Source: Holothuria scabra (lineage: Eukaryota; Echinodermata; Holothuroidea; Aspidochirotida; Holothuriidae). From it: 64,000 nucleotides of DNA. Where the stretch lies: positions 52,300,879 through 52,364,878 of the forward strand of contig CM074187.1 in NCBI GenBank assembly GCA_037179385.1, in the 5' to 3' direction. Position numbers and translations under genes: made by a program. The notes under the pieces were generated by a model. That model ran no database searches and was not told the DNA's origin. It worked only from the letters and a program-made list of their open reading frames with translations. Below, piece by piece: positions 1 through 10,308 of the stretch. Each line of letters begins with the position of its first letter. Within the stretch, counting starts at the first letter, position 1.

Positions 1-705
1 TGAAATAAATAAAACTAGTAGGTCTCTTTTCACTTCAGTCTGGTGTAGCAGTTTGAGGCTGGCTTACATGAAGGTATATACCAAATTTTCATACCTTTTC
101 CCCCTTGAAAATCTACACTGTGCTAAGATTCGGAAATGTTTAAGCCTGCGGATAAATTTTTCACAAGAAACTAAAACTGTACTAAGTATTAAAAATGAGG
201 CTAGAGATGACAAAATGTAGGGAGGAGAGTCAACATTTTATTCTTGAGACTAACACTTCCTTCTCATTTTGTAAAACAAATCGTCTGATTAAGAAGATGT
301 AGATTAAAATGCTGGAAACGAATACAGTAAATTATTGAAATAACATTTAAGTATTGAGCGAGTCTGTGATTTATTAGATAAGATATTACGGACTTCCTGC
401 TACATTTCACCTTAATTAGGGTCAAGCAAAGTCCTCTTTGATTTATTATCTTTTTAGGAAAATGAATCTTGTGTGCACTTTTACACATCTGGGTCTAAAG
501 GATCATGAATTCATAGCCTCACTGCAGAGACCGTGGAATCACATTCTTAGCATGTATATCACAAGTTCGACAACATATCAAGTTCGACAACATTTATTTG
601 AGTCATTCTCTGGATTTACAACACAATTCGAAAATTAATACAACGAATCAAAACTAAAGGGAAACTCAGAAAAGCTCCATAGAGCTTGTAAAAGAGCGCT
701 CCGTA

Positions 706-1033
706 AAAAAAAAAAAAACAAGAAACAAAAAACAAAAACAAAGTAAACGAAAGGAAAGAGAAAACAGAAAAACAAAATCAGAGAGAGGAAACTAGGAAGA
801 AGAGAGACTGGGAAGAAGAGTCAGCTACGTTTACTCATCAGAAAAAGTTTTAGGGATTTCTTAAATAGGTTTAAAAAGTGACACCGTTGAATTTTTAGTG
901 GGAGGGAGTTCCAAAGGTTGGGTCCAGTAAAACGAATTGTTTGCTGCGAAGATGTTAGCCTAAATGAGGGAGTCGAAAGAGAATTCATGGAACGTGTAAA
1001 GTGTGTGTGTGTCTCATGTCGAAAGTGAAACAT
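706..1033 (-). mobile_element. 3' end of a non-LTR retrotransposon (LINE)
   Basis: A 70-codon open frame (821-1033, minus) ends in the typical C-terminus of CR1/Jockey-like reverse transcriptase ORFs: a region resembling FTGPNLWNSLPLKIQ followed by a Phe/Lys/Leu-rich FKKSLKLFL stretch. After the stop (706-820, minus) comes a pyrimidine-rich tract ending in a TTTTG-like, T-rich tail. The insertion is absent from the paralogous site near 46,480-46,500, so it arrived after the segmental duplication or was lost from the other copy. The element is strongly 5'-truncated and has no catalytic domain, so it cannot move on its own. Confidence 0.65.
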
Positions 1034-1699
1034 GGATTATTTTGAAGATATTTGGCAGAATATTGTTACACCAGGAGTACATAAAAATACCAACATACAT
1101 ACCACGGAGAACCATAGTTAACTGTAGTGTGATGTAAGACACTGGTGTGTATCAGACTCAAGCATCAAATACATTTATCAAAAGGATATGCTCTAAAAAC
1201 GGAATAAGCCCCCATTATCTACCGTTTGCTCCCTCCTCAGGCTACTGCAATTTAAAGCACATGCCACACCCCCACCACACCATACACAGGGGAATTCGGG
1301 AACTTGAGATTGAAAGTACATTTAATCAGTCACTGCTGTGATCTTACTGATACAAGCAAAGTTTGTGGTCGCAATGTTTCTTTGCATGATAAACGAAACC
1401 TACACCAATCAATACGGCTGGAAAAAACGCCGAAAACATGAAAAATCAGATATTAATGAATGTTGAATTAAAAGCCATGCGGCCACCATAAATATTTCCG
1501 ATAGAAGTGTTCAACAGGCTGTTATAACCATTATCTTACACTCATTTTTAGATTAGTTACAACTGTCCGAGTTGCAAACTCAGAAATCCATGTCCATTTT
1601 CTAGGAAAACATTCTCAACAAATAGGTATCTAATTAATATGCAAAAGTAACGAATATGACCCATCAATGATATATTTTAGCTGGAAATTTTACACTTAC

Positions 1700-1763
1700 C
1701 CATCGCTGTGGTGCTGTGAGAACTTCCCGCCACCAAGAGAGCAACTATTGTAACCTGCAGCAT
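1700..1763 (-). CDS. Signal-peptide exon of a secreted protein gene (locus D, first coding exon)
   Basis: The exon starts with ATG and encodes MLQVTIVALLVAGSSHSTTA followed by Met and one further base. This is a short hydrophobic core with small residues before a likely signal-peptidase site. It ends at a strong donor (G|GTAAGT), leaving phase 1. The same exon with the same phase occurs at 47,033-47,096 in locus A. In locus A, phase 1 fits the next exon, so this copy is probably the first coding exon of a related secreted fibrinogen-related gene that continues leftwards beyond the window. The downstream exons are not visible, so that assignment is inferred. Confidence 0.7.
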
Positions 1764-2869
1764 ATTTCTATCCTTATATTATAATTTTCAAAGGAAAAGT
1801 CTCATCGGGAGGAATTACACCACACTGTATTGAAAATTATGGATTTAAAGTCTCGGGTTATGTCCAAGTTGTCTTACGATACCTTGCAGAAGAAACGGTT
1901 TTTAGGATCTGGACGAGCTTGATATGTAACAATATTTCAAGCCAGTATCAAGAAAACGTTATTCACAGAATGAATTTGCAGTCAATCCCCAATTTCAACT
2001 ATCAGTCGAGTTTCAGTCACCATGTGATTTGAATATTCATATTTATCAATTATTTAAAGTCCATAAATTGATTGAAAACCGTCTTGACCAATCAGGATGA
2101 AGTTTCAGAAAGCCTTATTCCCTCCTCAATAGGTCATAGTGAGTAGGCTATATTCAAGTGTTATTGCGTCTACATGTATTTATTGTTATATTTATCAAAG
2201 TTCGAACAATTGCATGCTCTTTATGGTTGGCTCAAAGTTGAAGTTACACCTAATACACTCAAATGAAAATGTTGTTCCCAATAACGATAATTGAACATTG
2301 AGTACCAAGTATGATCACTGGAGAATTTTTTACCACAACAATTTCATATGATAGCCCGGTATTACACTTTTATATTAACCATTAACAAGTTTCGGGAAAG
2401 CTCCGTAGGAAACGTTGTTGAATAGATTTTAAGATATTTTCAGGGCAGTTAAGGATCCTTTTCTGATGGATTTGATAACAAGTTTATAGGCCTTAAGAAA
2501 ACTGTTTGGTAATTTTTTTTATAAAATGTAATACAAAGTATCTTGGTACCAAAGGAAAAGAGTTGCACTCTAGTGAGAAATGAAGCGATTTTGGACGACT
2601 GGACGATATTGTTCTGTCTTCCAATTTTGTTCCAACCCTTTTGGACGATGATGGTTGGGAAACCAAGAAAGCTTTGTCCTTCCTCCAATTGACAAATTTT
2701 CCAAAAGCAACAATTTATTTTACAAAAATCTTCCAAAAAAGGCAACGGAAGAAACTGAAAGACAAAAAACTTCGTCCACAATTGACGCATTGTTACTGGG
2801 TTCGATACGTGATCTGATCATTGAATATTATAGTATACTAAAAAATCTCACCAGATTTGGAAACATCAA

Positions 2870-3545
2870 TTTTTAAATTATTCTTCCAATGTCAATGTTT
2901 AATCAACCAGCGGCAAAGCAAGTGTTTTTGATAAACCATAATAACTTTTTGAATAACAAATGACTGTGATAAATCAAATATTTAATCAAAGTTTCAAGTG
3001 TTTCAAGTTTCTTTTTCTCTGGAAGTACCAAGACTAGTTTTTTCGATGAATTGTTGCATTTATTTTGAGCCTTTTTACATTTTTAATAATCCTGTTTAGA
3101 GAAACATATACAGCCTTTAAAATTATTTTGCCAATCCGATGCCACTGTTTAATCAACTAATGTCAAAGCGAACGTTACTGTTTTATTAACTCGTTGACCT
3201 ACAAATAACTGTAATAAATCTACTATGAAATTAAATGGGTGTTTCAAGTTTGGTTCTTTCAGAAGAAGGGCGAATGTTGCATTTATTTCTAGCCTTTTTT
3301 TTATATCTAGGTTTTTTAATAATCCTGTTCAGAGAAACATAGCCTTTTAAATTATTCTTCCAATGCCAATGTTTAACTAACTAGTATGTAAGCGAGTGTT
3401 GCTTTTATTATAAATCTTTGACTTAAAAACGACTGCGATAAATGACTTTTTAATAAATTTTTGGTGTTTCAAGTTTCTTTTTGTCTGGAAGTACCATGGC
3501 TAGATTTTTACGATGGATTGCTGATTGTCTACAGTTTTATAAGTC
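2870..3545. repeat. Three tandem ~240-bp repeat units
   Basis: Units begin near 2,870, 3,116 and 3,351. Each contains, in order, an AAATTATTCTTCCAATG-like start, a TTTAATCAACTA-like block, GATAAATC, a TTTCAAGTTTCTTTTTCTCT-like block, and an AATAATCCTGTT-like end. The homologous site in the right duplication copy (48,795-48,960) has only about one unit, so the array expanded in the left copy or contracted in the right one. No coding potential is seen. Confidence 0.65.
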
Positions 3546-4502
3546 CTGTTGAGGGTGAACGTTTGCAAGTTACTTTAAATTTCGATCATATAATTATTTC
3601 AACAGTTCAATGAGTCTCAAAGATGACATTCAGATAAGAACGAGATGTCATACAATATAGTCCATTCAGACATATGTGTGGGTGATACCGGGGTATCAAT
3701 GATGGTTACAATACGCTGTCAAATGTTCCTGCTTTGCGAGTTTACTTCACATATTGGTTAGTGTGTTTTTACTTCGCCATTGCAATACATAATGATCATA
3801 TGATGACAAAAAATTGTGTCATGGCAGTTAATTTTAATAATATGGTGAAAACTACCTTTATTTAGTCAATTTTAGGCTAAAAATTGTGATATTTAAAGTA
3901 AGTATGAAACAAATTTCAGATTCTCTTTGTTTTTGGTTAAGTTTGTTTACTGTTTAACATGAAACTGATAACATACGTACAACCAAACACAGCATCATTG
4001 ACATTTGGTCGAATGGAGAAATTTGACCAAAGAGGTTCCACGTGTGTATCACCGCTAAATGTTATACCCACCGTAAATGTTGGAGTAGGTGGGGGTTGAG
4101 CATAGGTCTCCTCTACCTGCTGCAGGGATTTTTCCATTAAAGAGAGAGAAAATTGATAAACGAGGGATAGTTTTGAGAAGAAATCAGTCGGGGTGTGGTG
4201 AGGTTCAACTGAAGTAATAGAAGGAGTACGCATCGCCACCTCTTCCCCTCCCCCACGCCCATGTTACAATGATACACTTGAAGAGTACCGTACCGTACTG
4301 TAATATTACCATGTCACGTCATTATTGGTTGATCAAGGATTGATCAAGATGGAGGAACTTGAGGAAGGCAATTGGAAATGACCGTCGCTCTCCTACGATG
4401 CAGTTAGCCTAAATGGAGGTGGCATTTGGTGCAAATATTTCTAGCTTTTTCAATTCAGTGATATAATGCATGTTATCAGCCAGATGATATAATGCATGTC
4501 AT

Positions 4503-4527
4503 CAGGTGTTGTCATCGACAACACCTG
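4503..4527. repeat. Perfect 11-bp hairpin with a 3-nt loop
   Basis: CAGGTGTTGTC is followed by ATC and then by its exact reverse complement. It sits right after a direct repeat of GATATAATGCATG-type sequence (about 4,458-4,500). Function is unknown; it may be an end of a short DNA element. Confidence 0.6.
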
Positions 4528-4564
4528 TCGTAGCGAGTGTAAGACTGTAAAGGATCGAAAGTAC

Positions 4565-4780
4565 AGGATTATTACATTTAGCGCTGATTTTTATTACATT
4601 TTGGGTGAGTCCGATTTATAACATTTAGCTTTAACTTTTATAAAATTTAGGGAGAGTCGTTTATTACATGTAGCGATAACTTTCATAACGTTTACGGTTG
4701 GTATAACATTTAGCTGTAACTTTTATAACATTTACTGTGGGTATAACATTAAGCGTTTTTATAACATTTAGCGGTGATAC
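4565..4780. repeat. Degenerate tandem repeat (TTATAACATTTAGC-like)
   Basis: About eight imperfect copies of a unit resembling TTATAACATTTAGCGGTAAC follow each other, with spacers that vary by a few bases. The unit length varies between about 20 and 40 bases. No coding or structural role is apparent. Confidence 0.65.
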
Positions 4781-5574
4781 ACACATGTAGATTTGGTGTC
4801 CGACCTTACACGTGGAATTTTCTTACCTTATTTCCAGTAATACTGTTCTCATTAACTGATATAATCCTCTTAAGTAGTTTTTAAGTTATCGAGACCTGGG
4901 CTCTACTGCTCGAGTACTGTTTCATGCAGTTAACAGTTCAGAGAAAAATTTGACAAAATTAAAAAACGAAGACTATTTTCAATTTTGGAGACTAGTCTGG
5001 TATCGCATTAAAGACTTACATTGTAGAACTTCACAGCTTAAACAACTAATTTTCTGAAGTTGATACTCTGGAATATCTTGTTAAATTACACACTTTCAGC
5101 ATTGGATTTGACATTGTAAAAATTTGCCGCTGCAATATTTGAAATATTAGCAAAACCGGTTTTGGTGTCCCACCTACTTGCTTACAAGTGAAACATATGT
5201 TTTCGTGCTACAAAATTAAAAAAAAAAAACATAAATTGACAAGTGAACCAATTTGCTGGGTTCAAAAATATTCAAATTTAAATCTGTATCCACTGGAGTG
5301 GTAAGACGGTTCCTATGTATGGTATTAATGAGAAAAAATATCATTTGGTGTCCCACCTTACACGTTCAAGTTAAACCCACATTATAAGGACATTTTGAGC
5401 GGGATGTAAATAATTCCTGCACCCATGATTGGAACTTACTTCTCATCAGTTCCAAAGAAATTTGTAGATAAGATAAATTAGAACATTGAGTCATTGGAAA
5501 AGAAACATAAGGCATGAATTTGGGGCCAAAACTGTCATGTCACAAGTTTGTACCAAATAAAAAGAATTAAGCTG

Positions 5575-5576
<2 letters not shown>

Positions 5577-5635
<59 letters not shown>
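5577..5635. repeat. (TA)n microsatellite
   Basis: An almost pure AT dinucleotide array of about 59 bp. It directly borders the 5'-truncated Penelope-like fragment that begins at about 5,640. Confidence 0.95.
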
Positions 5636-5637
<2 letters not shown>

Positions 5638-5639
5638 AA

Positions 5640-6260
5640 TATATACACTGTGAAAGTCAGTTATAGTTGCATGAAAAACATGAAAGCCGTCATAAGCAAC
5701 CACAACTCTAAGGTGCTTTCAAAGAAAACTGCTACACCCCCAAATCGCGGCTGTAACTGCAGGGTTAAAATTTCTTGTCCCCTTGATGGGAAATGCCTCA
5801 CATCAGCCGTAGTCTACAAGGCTGAAGTCACTAGTAACGATGCCACACACTCATACATAGGCATGTCTGGCGGCCCATTCAAGGAAAGGTACAACAACCA
5901 CAAGAAATCTTTTAACTTAGAACGTCATGAAAAAGAAACCGAGCTCTCTAAACACGTTTGGTCCCTTAAGAGGAGCGGCCAGGCTTTTACAATCCGTTGG
6001 CACATATTAGCACAGTCAAACACACATAGAACTCCATCTGGCTTTTGTAACCTTTGTCAAGCTGAAAAACTTGCTATAGTCGATCACCGTTCCCCAACCT
6101 CTTGAACAAAAGATCGGAGATTCTATCACAATGCCGCCATCACCACACACGCAAGAAAGTTACTCAAGCGGGCAATGGTTAAAAACCCAGAACGGCGAAG
6201 GCTTGTGTTCATTGTTAACCGAGATCCCCTGACGATCGCATTGATTTGTGAGAAACTTTA
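5640..6260 (+). mobile_element. Penelope-like element, 5'-truncated, GIY-YIG endonuclease part
   Basis: An open plus-strand frame runs to 6,105. It begins with the YSCMKNMKAVI motif that marks the start of Penelope-type endonuclease regions. Next comes the cysteine pattern CNCRVKISCPLDGKC and then the split GIY-YIG signature (VVYKA then YIGM) with an Arg-containing helix (FKERYNNH). A CNLC-x-AEKL motif follows near the end. The frame stops early; a one-base shift near 6,090 continues the family C-terminus (LLNKRSEI, CRHHH) to about 6,150. The reverse transcriptase is missing. The fragment is bounded by (TA)n on the left and nearly so on the right (6,303). In this family the endonuclease nicks target DNA for primed reverse transcription; this copy is dead. 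Confidence 0.85.
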
Positions 6261-6300
6261 AGTAGGGTTTTGTTTGCTTTTACAGCATAAATACATGGTC

Positions 6301-6405
<105 letters not shown>

Positions 6406-6502
6406 AAAATTAATTAATAATGTCAACCAGGCAATGGTAAAGTGCCCAACCCTGTGAAGGGAGCTGTAATATTGAAAAGGTTGCAATAAGTTCTTACAAC
6501 AT

Positions 6503-6560
6503 AGCTTTACAGAACTGTTTCGTGAGGGCCAATAATGTAGGTCCTCACTCCTCAGAAGCC
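6503..6560 (-). ncRNA. Type I hammerhead ribozyme, consensus core
   Basis: Read on the minus strand, the order is as follows. Stem I 5' side GGCTT (6560-6556). Core CTGAGGA (6555-6549), which fits the consensus CUGANGA. Stem II GTGAGG/CCTCAC (6548-6543 with 6527-6522) closed by a 15-nt loop, with the required G10.1-C11.1 pair. GAAA (6521-6518). Stem III ACAG/CTGT closed by two T residues. Then A at 6508 as the predicted cleavage nucleotide. Stem I 3' side AAGCT (6507-6503) pairs with GGCTT through four Watson-Crick pairs and one G-T wobble. Open stem I makes it type I, as in Penelope-like elements. The two-base loop of stem III is very tight; stem III may be three pairs with a four-base loop. 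Confidence 0.8.
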
Positions 6561-6580
6561 TGAAGTAGAATTCTACTTCA

Positions 6581-6638
6581 GGCTTCTGAGGAGTGAGGAC
6601 CTACATTATTGGCCCTCACGAAACAGTTCTGTAAATTT
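6581..6638 (+). ncRNA. Hammerhead ribozyme copy with weakened stem I
   Basis: This is the mirror of the minus-strand ribozyme in the right arm of the palindrome. The core, stem II, GAAA and stem III are identical. Two substitutions (6,636 and 6,637) change the 3' side of stem I to AATTT, leaving two A-T pairs, a mismatch and wobbles against GGCTT. Cleavage would therefore be expected to be weaker than for the minus-strand copy, unless loop contacts compensate. Confidence 0.6.
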
Positions 6639-6681
6639 ATGTTGTAAGAACTTGTTGCAACCTTTTCAATATATATATATA

Positions 6682-7430
6682 CGGGTAAGTGTAAAAGGAG
6701 TAAAAACTGGCTCAAAAGGGGTGAATATTACGAAAGGTCAATTCTAACGTTAGGGCCGTTTGGAGCAAGAGTACCTAGCCTCATGATCAGTCGGTTTTCA
6801 GCACTAAGGCGGTCACGATCGGAGCCTGGGCACATTACAGCTGCCGTAAGGGTTAAATGCTGTATAGAACAAGGTGAAGGGGGATTGAAATGTGCAGCAA
6901 CCGGGTATCCATGGAGATTCTGTTTGATGGACCTAAGGTGCTCGATGACTCGATCCGCGAGGCGGCGCTTGGTCTCTCCCACATACAACGAGTTACATCT
7001 CCCACAAGCTAAAATATAAACTACATTAGAGGAAATGCAGGAGAATCTCTGTTTGACAATAAAGCTATTGCCGTTGGGGCCTGAAATGTTGACGAGGTCG
7101 TGTTTGCCAACAACTGGGCATGTATTACGCCTCGGACGGTTACATGGAAAGGTACCAGCCGTGTCGTTGAAAGAAGTTTGTGAGTGGGAAGCCCGAACTA
7201 AATGGTTGGCTAAATTTTTCTCAACTCTAAAAGCATTGATGGGGGGTTCCGGGAAAGTGTAGGTTAGAGGTAATTGTACGGTTGTTGATGGACAGTTTAA
7301 GGTCGAGAAAAACAACAGATGAGTCCGAGATACAATGGGCAAATTTTAAAAAGGGGCAAAAGGAATTAACAACTTGTCGATAAAAGTTTCTAAATCACGA
7401 CGGGATCCAATGGCAACTCCTACAATATAT
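6682..7430 (-). mobile_element. Penelope-like element, internally deleted, GIY-YIG endonuclease
   Basis: The main open frame (6,728-7,342, minus, 204 codons) carries EPPINAFRVEKN, then a cysteine cluster (PCNRPRRNTCP). The GIY-YIG endonuclease follows as VVYILACGRC and LYVGET, with RLADRVIEHLRSIK and a C-terminal ENRLIMRLGTLAPNG typical of this Penelope-like clade. Further upstream (7,342-7,430) are remnants of reverse transcriptase: GVAIGSR joined directly to DLETFIDK, then a stop, then a frame-shifted FLDLKLS. Two internal deletions have therefore removed most of the reverse transcriptase, including the catalytic motif. The 3' end lies about 6,682, next to TA repeats and the ribozyme palindrome. 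Confidence 0.85.
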
Positions 7431-7881
7431 TGATGATATACACTTTAAGCCAACCGACTCGCATAACTACCTTTTGTACCCTTCCAACCACCCCAAATCT
7501 TGCACTAAATCTATCCCTTATTCCCATCTCTTGCGAGCCAGACGAAATTATTCGGAGGATTCTGATTTCTCCGCTGCCTCTGAAGAAATTTTGTCCTTTT
7601 TTGAAAAACGCCAGTACCCTGCCAAAATCCTCTCTAATGCCCCACGCAGAATTCAAGGAACCAGCAGAGAGGAAGCCTTGGAGAAAAAGAACAAATCTGG
7701 TACAAATCTACCTATTCCTTTAGTTATTTCATATCACCCTTCTGTCCGTCCTATTTTACGCGCTATCTACAAAAATGTAGAGTTGCTTCGACAAGACCCC
7801 TCAACCCGTGATGTTTTCCCGGAACCCCCCATCACTGCTTGTAGAGTTGAGAAAAATGAATTACCTCACTGTAATGTGTAA
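7424..7881 (+). mobile_element. Penelope-like element fragment (reverse transcriptase thumb and linker)
   Basis: A plus-strand frame reads YIDDIHFKPTDSHNYL, so the reverse transcriptase catalytic motif runs straight into the thumb. RKH-type linker sequence follows (IPYSHLLRARR, EILSFFEKRQYP, LVISYHPSVRPIL), and then PEPPITACRVEKN, where it stops. It belongs to the same family as the minus-strand element on its left: the PEPPI-RVEKN segment is shared. The two lie head to head with a junction near 7,424. Whether they come from one insertion with an inversion or from two insertions cannot be told from this window. Confidence 0.75.
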
Positions 7882-8660
7882 AGATTAATATAGAACTAAC
7901 TTATAGATAATGTGTGTATTCCAATCTTCACATTTAGGGAAGTCTAATTTCACTTGAAAGTACAAGTGTGGAAATAAGTCACCATGTTACCCCTCCCCCT
8001 CCAACAAAAGTGTGTCACTTAGCAAAGGACTGCATTTGCAAAAGATCAACCTATGACACCATGGACTCGAGGTAACTCGACATGTAAGAGATCAGGTGAC
8101 TTGGAGTGACTCAAAGAAAATAAACACATTCTGACTGAGGTGACTAGAGTCACAAGACGACTCGAGGCTTTGGAAAGACTCGAAATGACTCGACTCGAGC
8201 TGAGGGAAGACTTCTTCATCCCTTTTTCATTCCTCAAAATCTCAAAGAATCATCAAAAACCAGTCCAGGCTCCCGATTTCTTCCAGTTTTCCTCCATTCG
8301 CGAATCCCACGGTCGTCATATGGGTGCTGCGAAATATCACTTTTTAGTCGAGGACATTACCACTTATTTTTCCCCGCACGTGCACACAGGAGGCGTGACA
8401 GGCCAACTTCCACAGTTTGTATATCGCGCACCGTGCAACTAGCTTATCCCAGTATGACTCTCGTGTTTCCACTTTCCACCCATGAGAAATTCGTTCGGGT
8501 TTCGAAGAAGGGGGCGGCATTAAAATTTTGAAACATGAAATGTAACGTATACCCATTTAAATAACACGAAATATTAAAAGCATCATTATTATCAGATGAT
8601 AGTCACTGTAAAGCTTTCATGAAAAATCAAAAAAATTGTAGAATGGGCAGGATTAACTTT
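7882..8660. other. No gene seen; CTCGA-rich MITE-like remnant at 8,050-8,205
   Basis: No supportable coding region. The stretch 8,050-8,205 is rich in GACTCGA motifs (ACTCGAGG, GACTCGAGCTGAG) and resembles a diverged copy of the 193-bp element at 37,580-37,772. Its borders are not clear. Confidence 0.4.
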
Positions 8661-10075
8661 GTATTCATCCAATGGTAGTGGTACTTCTGATTTGGCAATT
8701 TTCTGATCATTTTGTAATTATTTCGTTTTTATTGAAGTGAAAATTTTTATGGCAAACGAAAGCTGAAAATGGTGCTTAATAGTGGCGTAGTTACAAGGGA
8801 GGATGGGGCAGAGGCAAACGCTCCCTAACCGGCTCTGATGAATGAAAAATTCGGAAATTTGCTAACGTTGTGACACCAGTCATTCACAAATTAATTTTCC
8901 CAACTATTTTTTCATGAGTTTCGGAATCTCAAATTAAAGCTCCCAGTTTGTAATAAATTGTTGCAAAAAGCAAAATTTTCCCGGCGTTTCAAGCACCCAC
9001 TGTGCAATTCCTAATGTTGTGCTCGTTCATTTTGGTGAACACTTTGTAGAGTTCTGGAAATGACAAACTCGGAAATTTGTCATACGTGGCACCGGATCTT
9101 CAAGTGACACTGACAACTAGAGCGCTGTTTTTACAAATTTTCTTCAATATAAGCTCTTGATTTTGAAATATTTTTTCGGTTTTGGAAACTTTTAAAATGT
9201 GATCGGAGAGCTCCAGTTCACAGGCCTTAGATAATAAATAGCAACAAAGATCTTCAGAAGCAGTGCAACAGTTCTCAGATTTGCCAATAGATATTACGGA
9301 TTCTTTCGTAATTTCCCAACTTCTTTACAGGAAACCCAGAATCCAAAAATCTGCAATACAAGCTCCATATCTTCAAATATTTGTTTGAAAAGGGCAAAAT
9401 TAAGGAGCGTTTCACCGCATATTACGTCGCTGATACAATCGTGTTCACACTTTAAAGAAAAAATCGAAAAATTTGAGTGCTTTCCCCTTCCCCTGCATAA
9501 AAAAGTCTAGCTTGGCCATTGCTGCTTAGCTACTACTTACAAGCCTGATAAATGTCAATTCCGGCTGTCTGATTCACGATTTTTCACGATTATTCAAAAT
9601 TTTCTGTACGCTTCGCGCCATTTGAAGGTTGTGCCACGCTTCGTGATCTTTGGGACAAAACTACATATTTCAAGCGGAGAACCATTTACCTACCGTACTC
9701 AAATGCTCTCATATATATACACCTATCCCCAGATACTTGTAACACTCAGCTGAGTAGTCCGTGTAGATATTGGATTATGAAGTGTCAAAATGTTATCAGT
9801 ATTCCTTTTTAAAAGTTATAGGTATACTAGAATTGTTGTCTAGTGTAGCAAGGCTGGCAAAAAATGAAAATTTCTACCTTTTACAATGCGTAGCGTCTTT
9901 TCAAAAAAAAAAAAAGAGTTATGGTATACATTTTCTTTTTCAAATCTAGCTTCCTGATAGAAAGAGCGAAAACCTCAGAATAAAAATGTACTTTTTGGTC
10001 AAAGGGGTAGGGTGAGGTGCATTGTCCAAAAATTGCTCGGCTCCCCACTTTCATATTTTTCCTACGGCACTGGTT
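8660..10075 (+). repeat. Dispersed non-coding repeat, hAT-like end
   Basis: This sequence recurs, diverged, at about 22,020-23,575 (same strand), 27,280-28,000 (opposite strand) and in part at 28,690-29,330. Shared blocks include the GATCATTTTGTAATTATTTC-like start, a CAAATTTTCTTCAATATAAG block, a GGCCTTAGA block and a CCTACGCCACTG-like right end. The end resembles the CAGTGGCGTAG termini of non-autonomous hAT elements. No target duplication could be found for this copy and no transposase is visible. Confidence 0.6.
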
Positions 10076-10308
10076 AACATTGTATAGCTCAAGAGCCCTA
10101 AAGTTAAATATATCGAATCAAAGCAGTGAGGTATTTATAACTGTATAACGCAAGCTCAAACTTATACCTTGTACTTGAGGGTGAAGTGTTCGATAGGGAC
10201 TTTTAATTTTTAGCTTAAACTGGCCTCGTCAAGATTTTAAGTTACGGCTCATGAATACATTTTAGGAAAGATATCCATTCGGACGATCAAAACATTTTCC
10301 TCAAAAGA

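Larger units (their letters stand above)
1..3680. repeat. Segmental duplication, left copy (contains signal-peptide exon of locus D)
   Basis: This stretch aligns by eye along almost its whole length with 45,945-49,100. Shared landmarks are the block near 40-110 (45,985-46,045), the signal-peptide exon (1,700-1,763 versus 47,033-47,096), its upstream flank, and the block at 2,400-2,900 (48,290-48,790). The left copy alone has a LINE tail at about 640-1,115 and three tandem ~240-bp units at 2,870-3,545. The duplicated part covers intron 1, exon 1 and the upstream region of a minus-strand gene, so it could include a promoter. I saw no convincing TATA box. Confidence 0.85.
3681..5576. other. No gene seen; local tandem and hairpin sequences
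   Basis: AT-rich DNA without a supportable coding region. A minus-strand 100-codon frame at 3,937-4,239 matches no family I know. The stretch holds a short direct repeat around 4,460-4,500, a perfect hairpin at 4,503-4,527 and a degenerate array of TTATAACATTTAGC-like units at 4,565-4,780. Confidence 0.5.
6469..6672. repeat. Near-perfect 204-bp palindrome without spacer
   Basis: The centre lies between 6,570 and 6,571 (GTAGAA|TTCTAC). The two 100-base arms pair position by position with three mismatches (at the pairs involving 6,487, 6,504 and 6,505) and no gaps. Each arm carries a hammerhead ribozyme core (separate entries). The palindrome is followed at once by a short TA run and then by the 3' end of a minus-strand Penelope-like element. 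Penelope-like elements are known to carry hammerhead ribozymes in their terminal repeats, so the palindrome is probably two such ends in inverted head-to-head order. Confidence 0.9.

Noticed and set aside
4503..4527. Transcription terminator-like hairpin
   Set aside because: The setting is eukaryotic and no U tract follows; a bacterial terminator is not expected.
6783..7262. Plus-strand frames opposite the Penelope-like endonuclease
   Set aside because: They are antisense to a recognisable GIY-YIG protein and show no family features.
8660..10075. Exact borders of the hAT-like repeat with TAGTGGCGTAG at 8,782 and CTACGGCACTG at 10,061
   Set aside because: The 8-base flanks do not match each other, so I do not claim these two ends belong to one insertion.
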